Positions 12,446-24,746 of a stretch of DNA of 64,000 nucleotides are shown here, piece after piece. Origin of the DNA: Embiotoca jacksoni (taxonomy: Eukaryota > Chordata > Actinopteri > Embiotocidae); assembly GCA_022577435.1 (NCBI GenBank), contig JAKOON010000009.1:8806911-8870910 (forward strand). The letters are read 5' to 3'. The notes under the pieces are model-generated. The model was given only the letters and a program-made list of their open reading frames with translations. It did not search any database and was not told the DNA's origin. Position numbers and translations under genes: made by a program. Every line of letters begins with the position of its first letter. Within the stretch, counting starts at the first letter, position 1.

Positions 12446-13377
12446 AAATTGCCCTCTTCCCTTTTTTTGAACCCGCGTCCTCATACCAGTAGAGGCTGAT
12501 GCTGGATAACAGTGAGTCTTATCAGTTTTCTCAGTGATTATCACTCCAGCCATCATTCAGCTTGAATTCCACACGTCATTGAATGGAAGTAACATCATGC
12601 ATTCCCTCCCACATTCAGTTTACCCGAGTATCTGATCAGCGGTACTGAACTACCGCCTGAATTTATAGGCTTGTCTCATTAAATGTCTGGGCAGCTCTTC
12701 TTTAATTTCTATCTAGCAGTAGTGTCTGCCTAGAGATGTCCAGATTGTAGCTCGCAGAGACAGATTGCCGTCCACACCTGTTGCACCATTGTGCAACAAA
12801 TATGTCCTGCGTCACATCATTCTTTGCTTCTATGGTTAGGCTTGATTTTATCTGAGAGAAACTACGATCAGTGCCAGACAAAAAAAAAAAAAAGATGTCA
12901 GATGTACAGCAAGAAAAGTAGATTGCAAACACTGTGTGCATACCAGATAAAACTAAAAAGGAAAACGGAAAGTAAAATATGACAATGCAGAAAGTCTCCT
13001 TCTTACTTAGATCATACACCTACCATTCAACATGAGACATATTTATGTTCAAATAGTACTGCACTAAAAATAGTGAATGAAGTCTCGGTGCATTTTAGGG
13101 TGTGTTCACTACTTTACCTGTATTGACTCTACGAACCGCAACTCTTAATGACAGAGAATGTTGCGGCGAAAACCGACTCCATGGAAGCACCAATTGTGCT
13201 TAATGACTACCTGCTAAGTGTTTTAGTCGCATAGTGACTGTTTATTTGTTGTCACAGCAACAAAGAGCTTGCAGTCGCCAGACAAGAAGAGAGGAGGAGG
13301 ACGAGGATGAGGAAGAGGATGATTTCGAAGAGGAGGGTGATGAGGATGAAGAGGAGGACACGGAGGATGAGAGTTAA
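6667..13377 (+). CDS. cibar1: cibar1 (FAM92A), CBY1-interacting BAR domain protein 1
   Basis: Eight coding exons join to a frame of 297 aa: 6667-6695, 7981-8215, 8331-8399, 9531-9632, 10377-10481, 10798-10911, 12167-12286, 13258-13377. The product is a BAR-domain protein that binds and curves membranes. In vertebrates it works with Chibby (CBY1) at the ciliary base and is also reported at the mitochondrial inner membrane. The BAR (FAM92) region spans about residues 20-218, with hallmark stretches 'NVEKHFG', 'AAYVRKTARLRDKAD', 'LERTRQRNPSDR' and 'FHAKALEVYTLAYQ'. The later 'LDIVRANSK' fits CIBAR1 rather than CIBAR2. Residues 270-297 form a tail with 24 Asp/Glu of 28. Human CIBAR1 is of similar length, about 289 aa. 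The start is the first ATG of an exon that splices in frame to exon 2. Least certain are the tiny first exon and the exon 4/5 junction. Confidence 0.93.
6696..7980 (+). other. cibar1 intron 1
   Basis: 1.29-kb intron, donor GTAGGA and acceptor 'cctctctag'. It holds a C-rich run at 7131-7154 next to a repeat-like block around 7085-7130, and an A-run just before 7920. The plus-strand frame at 7014-7265 is not an exon. Confidence 0.75.
7981..8215 (+). CDS. cibar1: cibar1 coding exon 2
   Basis: 235-nt exon between 'ctctctag' and donor 'gctgag|gtgaaa'. It encodes residues 11-88, the first part of the BAR domain, including KHFGDMCQLFAAYVRK, RLRDKAD and the QDYRQAE end. It is the best conserved exon of the gene. 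Confidence 0.95.
8331..8399 (+). CDS. cibar1: cibar1 coding exon 3
   Basis: 69-nt phase-0 exon between 'cctttacag' and 'aaaagg|gtaagt'. Encodes residues 89-111 (VERLEAKVIEPLKSYG and a basic end), part of the second BAR helix. Confidence 0.93.
8400..9530 (+). other. cibar1 intron 3
   Basis: 1.13-kb intron with a strong GTAAGT donor and a 'ccatgcag' acceptor. It contains a T-run at about 8766-8782 and a CTCF-like motif at 8710-8723. No other exon seen. Confidence 0.85.
8710..8723 (+). promoter_or_regulatory. CTCF-like motif
   Basis: 'ccacaagagggcag', preceded by 'tgg', differs at one core position from the CTCF consensus CCASYAGRKGGCRS. Seen by eye; occupancy is unknown and single motifs of this quality occur by chance. 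Confidence 0.3.
9531..9632 (+). CDS. cibar1: cibar1 coding exon 4
   Basis: 102-nt phase-0 exon from 'catgcag|gag' to 'atcatt|gtatcc'. Encodes residues 112-145 (EDLKATQSARDREAKQ, then LERTRQRNPSDRQII). Its donor matches the U12-type consensus, not the usual U2 donor (see findings). Reading through the donor gives a spurious longer frame. Confidence 0.9.
9633..10376 (+). other. cibar1 intron 4, probable U12-type intron
   Basis: 744-bp intron that begins GTATCCTTG, an eight-of-nine match to the minor-spliceosome donor RTATCCTTT, and ends 'gccatcag'. Near the 3' end there is 'gttcctttttttt', which resembles the start of a U12 branch site (TTCCTTRAY) but lacks its adenosine. An A-run lies at 10080-10094. 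Confidence 0.65.
10377..10481 (+). CDS. cibar1: cibar1 coding exon 5
   Basis: 105-nt phase-0 exon from 'ccatcag|gct' to 'atcaag|gtctgc'. Encodes residues 146-180 (AESELQRATMDATRTTKQ, then LEETIDEFEKQK), a coiled BAR helix. The donor GTCTGC is weak. Confidence 0.92.
10744..10772. repeat. (TA)n microsatellite next to exon 6
   Basis: 29 bp of TA dinucleotide in intron 5, ending about 25 bp before the exon 6 acceptor, where the branch site and pyrimidine tract normally lie. Confidence 0.95.
10798..10911 (+). CDS. cibar1: cibar1 coding exon 6
   Basis: 114-nt phase-0 exon from 'tgtatag|aaa' to 'ttggag|gtaagc'. Encodes residues 181-218 (KIFGEFVTVEMSFHAKALEV, then the acidic VDEEEDLE end). This is the last BAR helix. 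Confidence 0.93.
10912..12166 (+). other. cibar1 intron 6
   Basis: 1.26-kb intron with donor GTAAGC and acceptor 'ctttggcag'. I see no repeat or extra exon in it. Confidence 0.85.
12167..12286 (+). CDS. cibar1: cibar1 coding exon 7
   Basis: 120-nt phase-0 exon from 'tttggcag|gtg' to 'ttacag|gtaaga'. Encodes residues 219-258, including the CIBAR1-typical 'HTPDY' and 'LDIVRANSK' stretches and a Ser/Thr-rich end. It lies outside the BAR core and is probably flexible. Confidence 0.92.
12287..13257 (+). other. cibar1 intron 7
   Basis: 971-bp intron, GTAAGA donor and 'ttgtcacag' acceptor. A run of 31 A occupies 12412-12442 and a shorter one lies near 12880-12893. No other element recognised. Confidence 0.85.
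13258..13377 (+). CDS. cibar1: cibar1 coding exon 8, acidic tail
   Basis: 120 nt ending in TAA at 13375-13377. After a short basic stretch (SRQTRR) it encodes 28 residues of which 24 are Asp or Glu. An acidic end is also known in mammalian CIBAR1 but appears shorter there. It is in frame with exon 7 and has a clean acceptor. Confidence 0.88.
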   Translation, partial: QQRACSRQTRREEEDEDEEEDDFEEEGDEDEEEDTEDES

Positions 13378-13690
13378 ACTCCCTTGAATTTTTGTACTTT
13401 GTGTTTGTGGGGCAAAAATAACAACAAAGGGTGTGTTAACTAAAAGGAAAGCTGTGTCATTGCCAAAGCCACTTCACACCAGTGGTTTGAGCAGTATTGT
13501 AGTCGTGTCTCGTCGTGATGCTTCGTAAAGGATATGTTTACTCGCTACAATTTGTGCTCTCTTTTGTCTTGCCAACTCTTGTTTTAGCTATATTTTTATA
13601 TCGCACGCAATCTCCAAAAGTACATTATAATGTCACTTGTCATTGTCTTGTATAAGTAAATCATTAAATTTGCATGCTTTGATTTGTTCC
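13378..13690 (+). other. cibar1: cibar1 3' UTR
   Basis: Non-coding sequence between the stop codon and the first plausible poly(A) signal. End inferred from the signal at 13663; the true cleavage site is unknown. Confidence 0.6.
13663..13668 (+). terminator. cibar1: Putative cibar1 poly(A) signal ATTAAA
   Basis: ATTAAA, the commonest variant of AATAAA, about 290 bp after the stop codon and followed by T/GT-rich sequence. I saw no AATAAA between it and the stop. Confidence 0.5.
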
Positions 13691-16600
13691 AGTGAATGGC
13701 GATTCCATAATAAGTGCAGGGTGTACCCTCAGTACGCTTTGCATAAAAATGTCAGCACAGAGGTTGATTGTTATTTTAGAAATTGTAAGGAGTGTGAATC
13801 AGTCCTAAGTGACAGTAGTTACGTGACGACTGCGGTTAAAAGTGACTCATCTATTCCACAGACATGCAAAAATGGTACAAATGAAGCCGGGGACATTTTG
13901 CACCACACTGTCTGGGTTCATCTGGAGATACACAGTGTGTATGTGTACGTACTATTATGGCACTTTAAGAAAGCAATTATGTGCATGTGTGTTACATTAT
14001 GCGTTGTCTGTCACAGCGGAGGCTGCTGCCGCTGTGTCAGCTGATGGCCTCCATGTCTGTCCTGCATGAGTCACTCCACACATTTATCATTCCTCAGCTG
14101 CCCATGTCATGAGGGGTTCTTTTGTGCCTCTGGCCTTATGCGCATAAACATACATATTACTATCTGCATGATAATCAATTCACCAAAGACACAACACACG
14201 CACATTTGCACACATGCAAAAGAACACATTTTTGATATAACAAACATGAGGGCTACCGAAACCTCCCTGGCAGCCACACTTATCATCTCAGTGACTCTGA
14301 GATAAAAGCTGCGTAGGTGGCGTGTCATGAGCCCGCCGTGCAACGGCACTTTAATGCATATAAAGGTTAATGTGTATGCAAACACAGTCACACTAACACA
14401 CACTCACGTACCAGTCTTGAGTTTGGTGTACTGTGGATCTGAATGGCCTTGTTGCAGTGAGTCATCCCCTATAAAGTGTGTGTTTGTGTGCGCGAGTGAG
14501 TCAGAGAGTTTTGCCAATCACAGATAAACCTAAAGGCTCCACTCCCTGATCACAGGAGGGGAATGGACGATGACTTGTGAGGGAAAAGGGTCTGAAAGAA
14601 ACCGAAAGAATCGTGCGACTTAGGCGGTGAAAGACGGACCGGTTCATTATTAGTCAAGTCAAAAGGTATAAAAGGTTGAGTCATTGACTTATACAAACTC
14701 TGAAGAACAAACAGATACTCATGCAAACAACAAGATGCAAAGAGGAAAGAAGCGAGGTATTGTGGGGATGAGAGGGACAGTTGAGCGAGGTCAGGCATAG
14801 CTCAAGGTCCTTATCATTGACTCTGACTCATTGCCCCTCGGCGTCATGCCACTCCTATCAAATCCAACACCCACGGCACACATCAACCACTGCACAGCTT
14901 CATACAGCTACTTTAATATGCAGGATCTTTCCCCTTGAGCTTCATGCTGCCGATCTTACTTTGCCAGCAGCTTCCTCATGTGCCTCTTTGAACATCAAAC
15001 TAAATTGATGCAGTTTCTTCGAGCACAGTTCTGCAAATGTTTTCTATATTATATCATTATGATCATTATATGGCACCTAGAGTCCCGACAATTAATGATC
15101 AGGCAAATGAATAATGCTGTCTTTTGAAATGGTGTGACACGGTGACTGAGGTTCTTCACCTCCCCTAAACACCACCAGAGGGGGATGTTTAAAGGCTTTC
15201 TTACCTGCACTGTTCAATTTGGGAAACTATGATATGGAGACATTGTGTTCTTTTCAGCCTGTGGTTAACTCCAGTGTATGTTTCACCTCAAGTAGGCTGA
15301 TTGCAATTTGAAAGCTGCAGAACTGTGGCACAAAAATCTTCCAGTTATGTCAAGTATTTTTTTTTTAGCTTCAAAACCTCAATTTAGGACTGAATCCTTT
15401 TGGCTCCACCTTCATAAGAGTGCACTTTTTGACAAAGGTAAACTGACTGATCCTGGGTCTACCGGTGCATTTGCAAAGGGGTTTAGTCCTTTTGATCCAG
15501 ACCTGGCATCCACCATAACAGTCGGAGCCAATGTTTTATCCACTTTGCCAGTTTAGCACTGTGAAACAGGTGGGGATTCAACTCTCCATCTCAGAGGCTG
15601 ACACAGATTGACATTTTTGGTGCAGTCCTTCCCATATCTTCCTCCTCCTGAGTGCTTTCACACATTCTCCTGCAGGAATAATATATAGGAGAATAATTCA
15701 TAGGTCAAATCTAATGGAGTCAGTATCTATGAAGCCTAATATTGCCTCTCCTATAGATCCGGCACATGAAGAGCTAAGGATTCCCTCCTCTCGCCTTCTG
15801 ACTCATCTGCAGTTATCCCCAGTGACGAGTGTGCACCGCTCGGTTTGTGTGTGTGTATTTGAATGAAGGAGGAAAAAGGCAAGGTAGCGTGTGTGTTATT
15901 TCTATATGTGCCGATATAACTCCTCAGTCTTAATTTTGCAGAAATATGTGGCCAGAGTAAATAATGTGTGTGTGTGCGTGTGTGAATGTCTATGGAAGTT
16001 CAGTATCCATCTATGAACACATGTGCATGTGTGCCACAGACTCCTTCAGTACAGTTGTTTGGAATATTAAATACAGTGCCGTGCTGGCGGCTGTTATAAA
16101 ATCGAGAGGCAGCATAGCCGGAGTGTGACTCACACACTGACTCACTGGCAGCACTGCCATGGCGTGTGTATGTTTCCGTGCATGTGTGTGTGTGTGTGTG
16201 TGTCTGACACTCTATGGTTTCTCTGGTAGACCTGCTGCGTGTTGCTGGTGTTCTAAGAACTCTGAACCTTGCCACATTCCCTGGATTTCACACCAGCAAA
16301 ACAAGGTTATGTGTGCATGAGTGAAAGTGTGTCTCTTCCTTCCTATAACGGCTTGTGTGTTATGCATGTGGAATGGGCCGCCAAATATCCAGACCCTACT
16401 TATAACTCACAGAAAATTCAATTTTAAGAGAGAAAAACTTTAGTCTGCGTCTGGCGTTTCCAAATAATCATCGAGCAGAATAACTCATATAAAGATACAA
16501 ACACACTGCTCACTCAGATGCTTTAGATCTGCACGGTTTATAGTCCTTCTGTCCATCTATTCTCAGACTGGACCAATCGGAGCTCAGCTGGACAACACTG

Positions 16601-17632
16601 TCTAATACTACCATTCAGAACATGCACATATTAAATCTAATCATTGAGTCATGAAGAGTCAATGAAATGTAACACATGAATCAGGTAAATGATCCAATAA
16701 TCACTGAAATGACGACATGGAAAAATAGCAAAGTAGAAAATAAAGAGCATATGTTACTTGCCAAAAGGGTTTAAATGAAAACTGCACATACAAACATTGT
16801 AATGATACTTCAACAGGTAAATGCATCATCAGATATGAACTCCTAATGTTTGCTCCTATGATAAGCATTTACAAAATGGGTTTAAAATCAAAATACATGT
16901 TTAAAGCTTTCAATGAAAGGGTGCTAAGTTAAAATACTGCATATTTACAATTGAGATGTCCTTAAGCATGTTATAAGCCTATTAAATGTTTACATTCTGC
17001 TTATGAATGCTAGATAGGGCAACTTAACGCAACGTATTACCTGGAATTGCACAATGTTCCTTCCCCTCCTGTTTTTTTGTTTTGTTTTTTTTTCTCATGT
17101 GTAGCACCCATGCGTGTGTTTGAGAGCAAGATTACAAGTTTTCATGTAACAGAAGCCCTGTGTATGCTTCCAGTCACGTGTTTGCTATTACCAAGAGACG
17201 AGACCTCAAGCTGCTCCTGGATATCTCCCTAACGTAAAGTACACACAGCAGGACCTCATCCTCCTATTTCCTTTCTGATTTATGCGCCGACATGAAAGGC
17301 AGTGTACTGTACCTGTTTTCAAGGGCAGTAAGTCATAATAGTTATTGTACAGTATCCGCCTCACATTCCACGATCACGGCTACAGAGGTAAATCAAGGGA
17401 TGTCTGCGCTTTAAACAAGGGCACACTATTGTAAATCTGTATTGGAATGTGTCAATGCCTTGCGCTGTGCACTGCTGCACTACATCAAGTAATGGTGATA
17501 AAGTAAAAAGTGACTTATTTACTTTCTTATGTCTGATAGCAGCGTCATTTGGCTAACCCCACTCAGCATAAATCACTGTTTGCAAAGAATAAGAGGGAAG
17601 TGAGAAACCTGATACAGTATATATCAGTACGA
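13691..17632. other. Gene desert between cibar1 and trib1, first part
   Basis: No exon or RNA gene recognised. Short GT/CA-rich patches occur at 14180-14220, 15965-15985 and 16180-16203. The open frames have no recognisable similarity. Confidence 0.55.
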
Positions 17633-17710
17633 GTGTGTGTGTGTGTGTGTGTGGGTGTGTATGATTGTGTGGGTGTGTGTGTGATTGTGTGGGTGTGTTT
17701 GATGTGGGTA
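17633..17710. repeat. Interrupted (GT)n with TGATTGTGTGGG unit
   Basis: A GT run followed by two copies of a 'gattgtgtgggtgtgt' unit, a small minisatellite grown from a microsatellite. Confidence 0.9.
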
Positions 17711-18113
17711 TATATCCTTAGAAACATAAAAGGCATGTAAAGGGACAACCATGCATGTAAAAAGGAGGATTGTGTTTGTCTTAAACTGTGATTGGAAGGT
17801 TTAAGGTCACATTCATTGTTGAAATTAGACATGGAATAATAACTCTGATAATAAATGTCCGTTGATATCAACTGAAATAGGTGAATGAGCTGATGTAGAT
17901 TACTGTAAGTGTCTCCATAACAAGTGCATTACACGTTGATAAGTCATGTTTACTGTATGTGCTTGATATTTGTGTGTGTGTGTGTGTGGTGTGTGTCTGT
18001 TGGAGTTGATATCCAGGTTTGGCCTCATACTCTGCCTGCCAATCTATCCCGCCCCATGGCTGTTGTTAATAATGTCGAAATCACCCACTTTCAAAGGAAT
18101 GGAAAAGAGAGAG

Positions 18114-18116
<3 letters not shown>

Positions 18117-18168
<52 letters not shown>
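18117..18168. repeat. (GT)n microsatellite
   Basis: About 52 bp of pure GT. The Cys/Val frames over it are repeat translations. Confidence 0.96.
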
Positions 18169-18171
<3 letters not shown>

Positions 18172-18539
18172 AGTGCGCTTGCATCTACACTATAAAAATT
18201 GCCAGCCACTCTTTACCATAAATAACAATTACAGTCTCTGAAACCTAAATTATCAGCATTTGAGGTCAAAAAAATGAATTGTGCCAACAAATCAAGGTAG
18301 TGTGTTGCTTTAGTCAAAGTGAGTCAGCCCTGATAACGATGACTGTTAATTTATAATTTATAATTCACTGCAAATCAAGACAGTAGCTGGTAATTTTAGT
18401 TGGGACATGCAGGAAAAACAATTTTTGCATTGTGATGACTTTGTCCTTTACACTGTAAAATGGCACAATAATTTGTGATGGTCATCCCAGTATCCCCGCA
18501 AATTGTGTCCACAGGATACCGCATCAGTGTCGTGTTTTG

Positions 18540-18875
18540 CCTCACCTAGGTGAGAAAAGGAGGGTGCATTAAGGTTTAGCCAACAAAAACCACGTGGCTA
18601 GGTTTAGGAATAAACTATTTGTTCAGGAAAAGATTTATATTTGTCCATATTGCTGTCTCACAGACTAAAACCCTGGTGTAAGTGTTATGGGTTTGATTCC
18701 TTCAACCGACCTCAACCGGTCTCCCTTGGATTTGATTACTTTTGCACTTTGCCACATGACACACGTGTATGTGCTTTTCATGCCTAGGCAGGCAAAACAT
18801 TGACACTGACACTGTATCTTCTGACAGGTGCATTACGCTTTGGTTTGATATTGGGCTGTTATGTTACATTAAATA
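18540..18875 (+). repeat. Degenerate teleost dispersed repeat
   Basis: Contains 'cacctaggtgag', then 'aaaccacgtggctaggttta', then 'gacactgtatcttctgacagg' and 'tgatattgggctgtt'. I recognise this order from a common fish repeat. The last part recurs in diverged form at 56480-56550, so at least two copies lie in this window. No coding potential. Confidence 0.5.
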
Positions 18876-19059
18876 TAATGTTTGTATTATATAGGAACTC
18901 TGTAATTAGATACGTTTGCCCATTTCATGTTCAAATTGTTTAATTATCACTTTCTCAATTTAAAGTCATAAGTTCAGTGGACTAAATGTCCAACGAATTG
19001 TTTACTAGACTCATCAATTGAAGCTGTTTGGAAACCTTATTAGTTTCTTTGCATTAAAT

Positions 19060-19510
19060 AATGATACAAAGCATTATAACCACTCACCCATTAAGTGAGT
19101 GTGGATTATTTTCTAACGATAGCACAGCTCATGGTCTGGGATATATCAGCTGGTAAGTGGTAAATCTCGTAGTCTAAAGGGTTGAAGCGGGAAACGATGT
19201 GAAGGCGTAAAGACATAAGCGACTTTGACAAGGGCCAAACCTTCATGGCCAGTGGTCTTAAGGGGGACAAACCACGTATCATGACAGGGTGTTGGAGGAT
19301 GTTCTGGAACAAGTCCTACTGCAGCGCTTCCAAATCAGAACTGACAGGACTTAAAGGAACTGCTGCTAACGTCTTGGTGCCAGATACCACAGGGTGCCTT
19401 CGGAGGTCTCCTAGAGTCGGTGCCTTGGAGGGTCAGAGCTGTTTTTGTGGCAGCCAAGGATCTGCGGCATCTTAGGCAGATGTGACCATTGTTTTTTTAG
19501 CCTCTCATTG
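19060..19510 (+). mobile_element. Tc1/mariner-like transposon relic, internally deleted
   Basis: The left part ('cattataaccactcaccc', 'ctgggatatatcagctgg') and the short coding remnant RRKDISDFDKGQ match the N-terminal start of a common fish Tc1-like transposase. From about 19278 the sequence jumps to the far 3' part of the same element ('acagggtgttggaggatgttc', 'ggtgccagataccaca', 'ggtcagagctgttttt'). Most of the transposase, including the DDE catalytic part, is gone, and a stop follows the first Met codon. Terminal repeats are eroded, so the ends are approximate. Dead element. Confidence 0.7.
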
Positions 19511-21290
<1,780 letters not shown>

Positions 21291-21333
21291 ACACACACAC
21301 CTACACAGACACACACACACACACACAGACACA

Positions 21334-21376
<43 letters not shown>
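21291..21376. repeat. (CA)n microsatellite with CAGA interruptions
   Basis: About 86 bp of CA with scattered 'cagaca' units. Confidence 0.96.
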
Positions 21377-21378
<2 letters not shown>

Positions 21379-22589
21379 TAGCAGTGGCTACGAGACAGCC
21401 TGGGAACAGCTAGTCCACTAATGAGGTCTATCCCATGAGGATTTAGTACTGCACAGAGGAATGCAGGCCCTCCGCTCTCATGACTGACCTGCCTGTCACA
21501 CAAAGACGCATGTAACACACACAGATGGAGCTACTTTACTGTCCGACAGCTACCCTCTTACACATGGATGAGAAGTGATAGAAGGCATCCAAGAATAGGG
21601 CACTCGTAATTTGGTAGGTTACTGCATTAGAAACAAACATTACAAGCACACTGGGGAATTTGACACAAATTTGAGACGAGAGCGAGTAGAGGCAGGGAGA
21701 CGGGGGGGAATGGGCTGAGAAAACAGAATGAGGAGAGGGAATAAATAAACAAGGGCACGGAGGGGTCAGAGAGAGACAGAGGGAGAGGGAGACGGAGTTA
21801 TGAGGATATGAATCTCCGACTTTTATTTGCACTTAACATTTGTTCTCAGGGCTGGATCGTGATCGAGATGTGAAAGCCATCTCGAGTGACTTTACTGGAA
21901 CAGATCTGGTGTCTGAGGCGGACAGACCCCAGCACTGGTGGCCTGGTGACGATGCCTGCTGCTATCTGATAGACTGACAGCATGGGTGTCCGTCTCTGTA
22001 CTCTCGCAGGGAACACACGAATCAGTGAAAGTTTGAGATTAATAACTTCACAGAACAAGTCTGTTTTGAACTGGTATCAATATATGACTCAGAAGTACAC
22101 TACCGTGTTCAACTCTTAATATAAACAGCACTAAAATGTAGCAGAGATAAAGAGATTTGAATATGTTATTCATGAGAAACAACGATGGACTTTTATGGTT
22201 TTACAAGTTAAAGGTTAAATTCCACATGTTTCTATCACTGCCTTGTAAGATGTTTGAACTATTTACTCAGTCAGTGTAAGTGTACGTGAACCACCAGTCA
22301 GTTTCAGCTAGTCTCGGAGTCTACAGTCACAGCAGCTCTGTTAGGTTGTATTGTGGCACATGGTGCTAATGCCACCATGCTAATATGTTAAAATTACAAT
22401 GGTAACTTCCTAAAAACATATTTAGAAAGGATATTTTATACCACGGTCACTGTCTTAAGTAAAATGTTTGCCCAAAATTAAAGGACAGCTGCGGCTGATA
22501 GGAACAACCTCAATTTCAGAGATATTTGGAAAACTTTTGACCTAAAAACGGTGTTAAGATGAAGTGATCATGAACTTCACAATAACTGT
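21377..22589. other. Intergenic, no gene recognised
   Basis: Includes a GAGA-rich purine patch at about 21670-21800. No exon or RNA gene seen. Confidence 0.5.
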
Positions 22590-22700
22590 GATAATGTGAT
22601 GAAAATCCTTTCAATAGTTTTCAAGACGTTTCACTTAAAACCAAAAATGTCAACCTTGTGGTGGTGCATTGGTATGTGCACTATCAATATACTGTACAAA
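22590..22700 (+). repeat. Fragment of teleost dispersed repeat
   Basis: 'gttttcaagacgtttcactt' and 'aaatgtcaaccttgtggtgg' are wording of a common fish repeat that also gives 23300-23635 and 39225-39427. Short degraded piece that ends at an A-run (22700-22717). Confidence 0.4.
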
Positions 22701-22729
22701 AAAAAAAAAAAAAAAAGAACATAGTCTCC

Positions 22730-23095
22730 GGGTCTGAAAACTGAAGCCATTGCAGAACTGCCTTAAAGTGCAATACCACTGATGACCACTGGGGACTGGC
22801 AAAAGAAAAGAAAAAAAACTATGACTCCAATAGACTCCCTTTTAAAAAGCACCAATTTCTCGAATGAAATACAAAGTCAATACATTTTTAAACAAGTCAT
22901 TATTCTGTCATTCACTAAATGCAGTCCTTCACTCCTTTGTGGTGGTCATTCTGAAAAAAAAATTCAATAATTAATTAGATATTAGGCCTCAGAAAGGTAT
23001 GTTTGGAGGTGTGCATGGTGTCATTGGGAGAGCTGCAATCTGCAAATTGCTGTTTTTCACACTTTCTCGCTGATTTTGAGTGTTTGTTTGGAGGA
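22730..23095 (+). repeat. Degenerate teleost dispersed repeat
   Basis: 'gcagaactgccttaaagtgc', then 'gaccactggggactggc' and 'ccaatagactccc' occur in the same order in a moderately repeated fish element I recall. No coding capacity; boundaries approximate. Confidence 0.4.
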
Positions 23096-23299
23096 CCGAT
23101 TATTAAATGTATTCTTTGATTTTGAAACAGCTTTGTTGTTATTCAGCTTTTCTGAGGCTTTTAATGGTTAAATCCGTGAATTTTGTTTTATGCTTTGGTT
23201 GTACGGGCACGAGGTCCAAAAAGTTTGGGAAACTCTGCCCTAGAGAAAAGGTCAAAGGGATGGCCAGACTCAGATTTATCGTGGACTATCTGTACAACA

Positions 23300-23635
23300 C
23301 TTAAAGGCCATGTGGAGATGTTTTACTGGAGAAGGGATAACTTTTACCAGGTGATGGTGCTTAAATGAAAAGTCAGGTGACCTCTGAATAGATGTAGATA
23401 CATCCTCTGAGCTAATTTCTTGGCAATCAATCTGATAATTGTTGAGATATTTTGCTAAACACAACCTAATGATGGCATTGGAGGAAATGTCAGGAGATCA
23501 TCAGACTGTACATGGACTCATTCTCTTTTATCCTCTCACAAAATGTCTTTCAAATCTATCCAAGTATTGTTGGGAAATTTTAGTCAAGTCCAAGGAGGTG
23601 GCCCAGTCGACCAATAGTCCAACAATGTTATAGAG
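23300..23635 (+). repeat. Degenerate teleost dispersed repeat
   Basis: Matches, loosely, the fish repeat with 'gatggcgctagaggaaa' and 'aatccatccaatagttgttgagatatttcagtc' wording. Here it reads 'gatggcattggaggaaa', 'aggagatcat' and 'gataattgttgagatatttt'. It ends with 'gtcgaccaatagtcc'. The short open frames over it are spurious. Confidence 0.45.
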
Positions 23636-24548
23636 TCGCATTGGTATTGTAGCTTTAGAAATGAAAGGTAAGTCTTGAAGTCTCTCTGCTCGGTACAGTG
23701 GTCTGGTTATTGTTAATTATTACAGGTTTCATTAATGGTATATAACATGTTCTGTGTGCTGATGACTAGTCTAAAAATGACCGTGTAACCACTCCGCAGT
23801 CATCCCTTGAAATAAACACTGGGCCACTGCTAATCGTCCCTGTGTCAGCCGTGCACAACACCATGTCACATCCGCCGTGCATGCTGAATGCCTTCCAGGT
23901 CTTTGTTTTGGAAAATGTGGCAGGGGTTGCCGTGGAGAATGTGTTTGATCTTTTGTAATTAAGCGAGCCCATTGATTGCACAATGTTTCGTCCTGGCTCA
24001 TCTCCGTCAGCGGGCAGCCCTGGACATCCCATCAAACACCACATTAACCACCATTTATGCAGTCGCCTCCCCACAATCATTTGTCCCTACATGGCCTAAC
24101 AGAGATGAAAGGAGCACAGGAAGTGGAGGGGAGGCAGGGCATTAATCTTTTTAGGATTTAACAAAGCTGAGGTTTACTGTTTGAAATGCCATTTTGATTC
24201 TGAGCTCAAGAGATTTATTTAACAAGTGTTAACCGTTTACTGTTGATTATCCTGTTGATTACTGTTGATTACTGTACATTTGGTTACAAACCAAATATGT
24301 GGGGCAAAATCAAGCAACACATTTGTAATTGTATTTTGCAGATGAAAATAAATTTGCTTTCTAAAAAAAAAACTTGTTTTCATTTTTCTTTGACTGATCT
24401 GCTGCTACTTGACCTATTTTCTTTAACCACATTTGAAGCAGGGGAAATGGCTAACATTGTTTCTGTTTAGAAGGAAAGACAAATTCGCCTCAAAGCACCT
24501 TTAAAAATAATACACATGGAAATAAAACACGTTATTCATCTGTGTTTG
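23636..24548. other. Intergenic, no gene recognised
   Basis: No supported gene. A small direct repetition 'gttgattactgttgattact' lies at about 24254-24275. Confidence 0.5.
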
Positions 24549-24746
24549 TACAATTTAAACAAATGAGATGTGTCAATTAGAGAGCTTTATAATGCTGTGT
24601 ACCTTTGGACAGCGCCAGGCTAGATGTTTCTCACTGCTTCCAGCTACTTTCTCCTGGCTGTAACTATATGAGTCTCTATTGATTTGTAACTCTTAGCAAG
24701 AAAACAAAAAAGCACATTTCTCAAAATTTCAAACGATTCTTTCAGT
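24549..24746 (-). mobile_element. One arm of a foldback-type repeat
   Basis: 'caatttaaacaaatgagatg', 'caattagagagctttat', 'acctttggacagcgccaggcta' and 'taactcttagcaagaaa' follow the order of the right arm of the foldback family also seen at 921-1200 and 54404-54797. The other arm is missing. No coding capacity. Confidence 0.5.

Noticed and set aside
13637..14044. 135-codon frame after cibar1
   Set aside because: No known domain, overlaps the 3' UTR and poly(A) signal, Cys/Val-rich end.
15172..15187. CTCF-like 'ccaccagaggggga'
   Set aside because: Two core mismatches, including loss of the key C; too weak to list.
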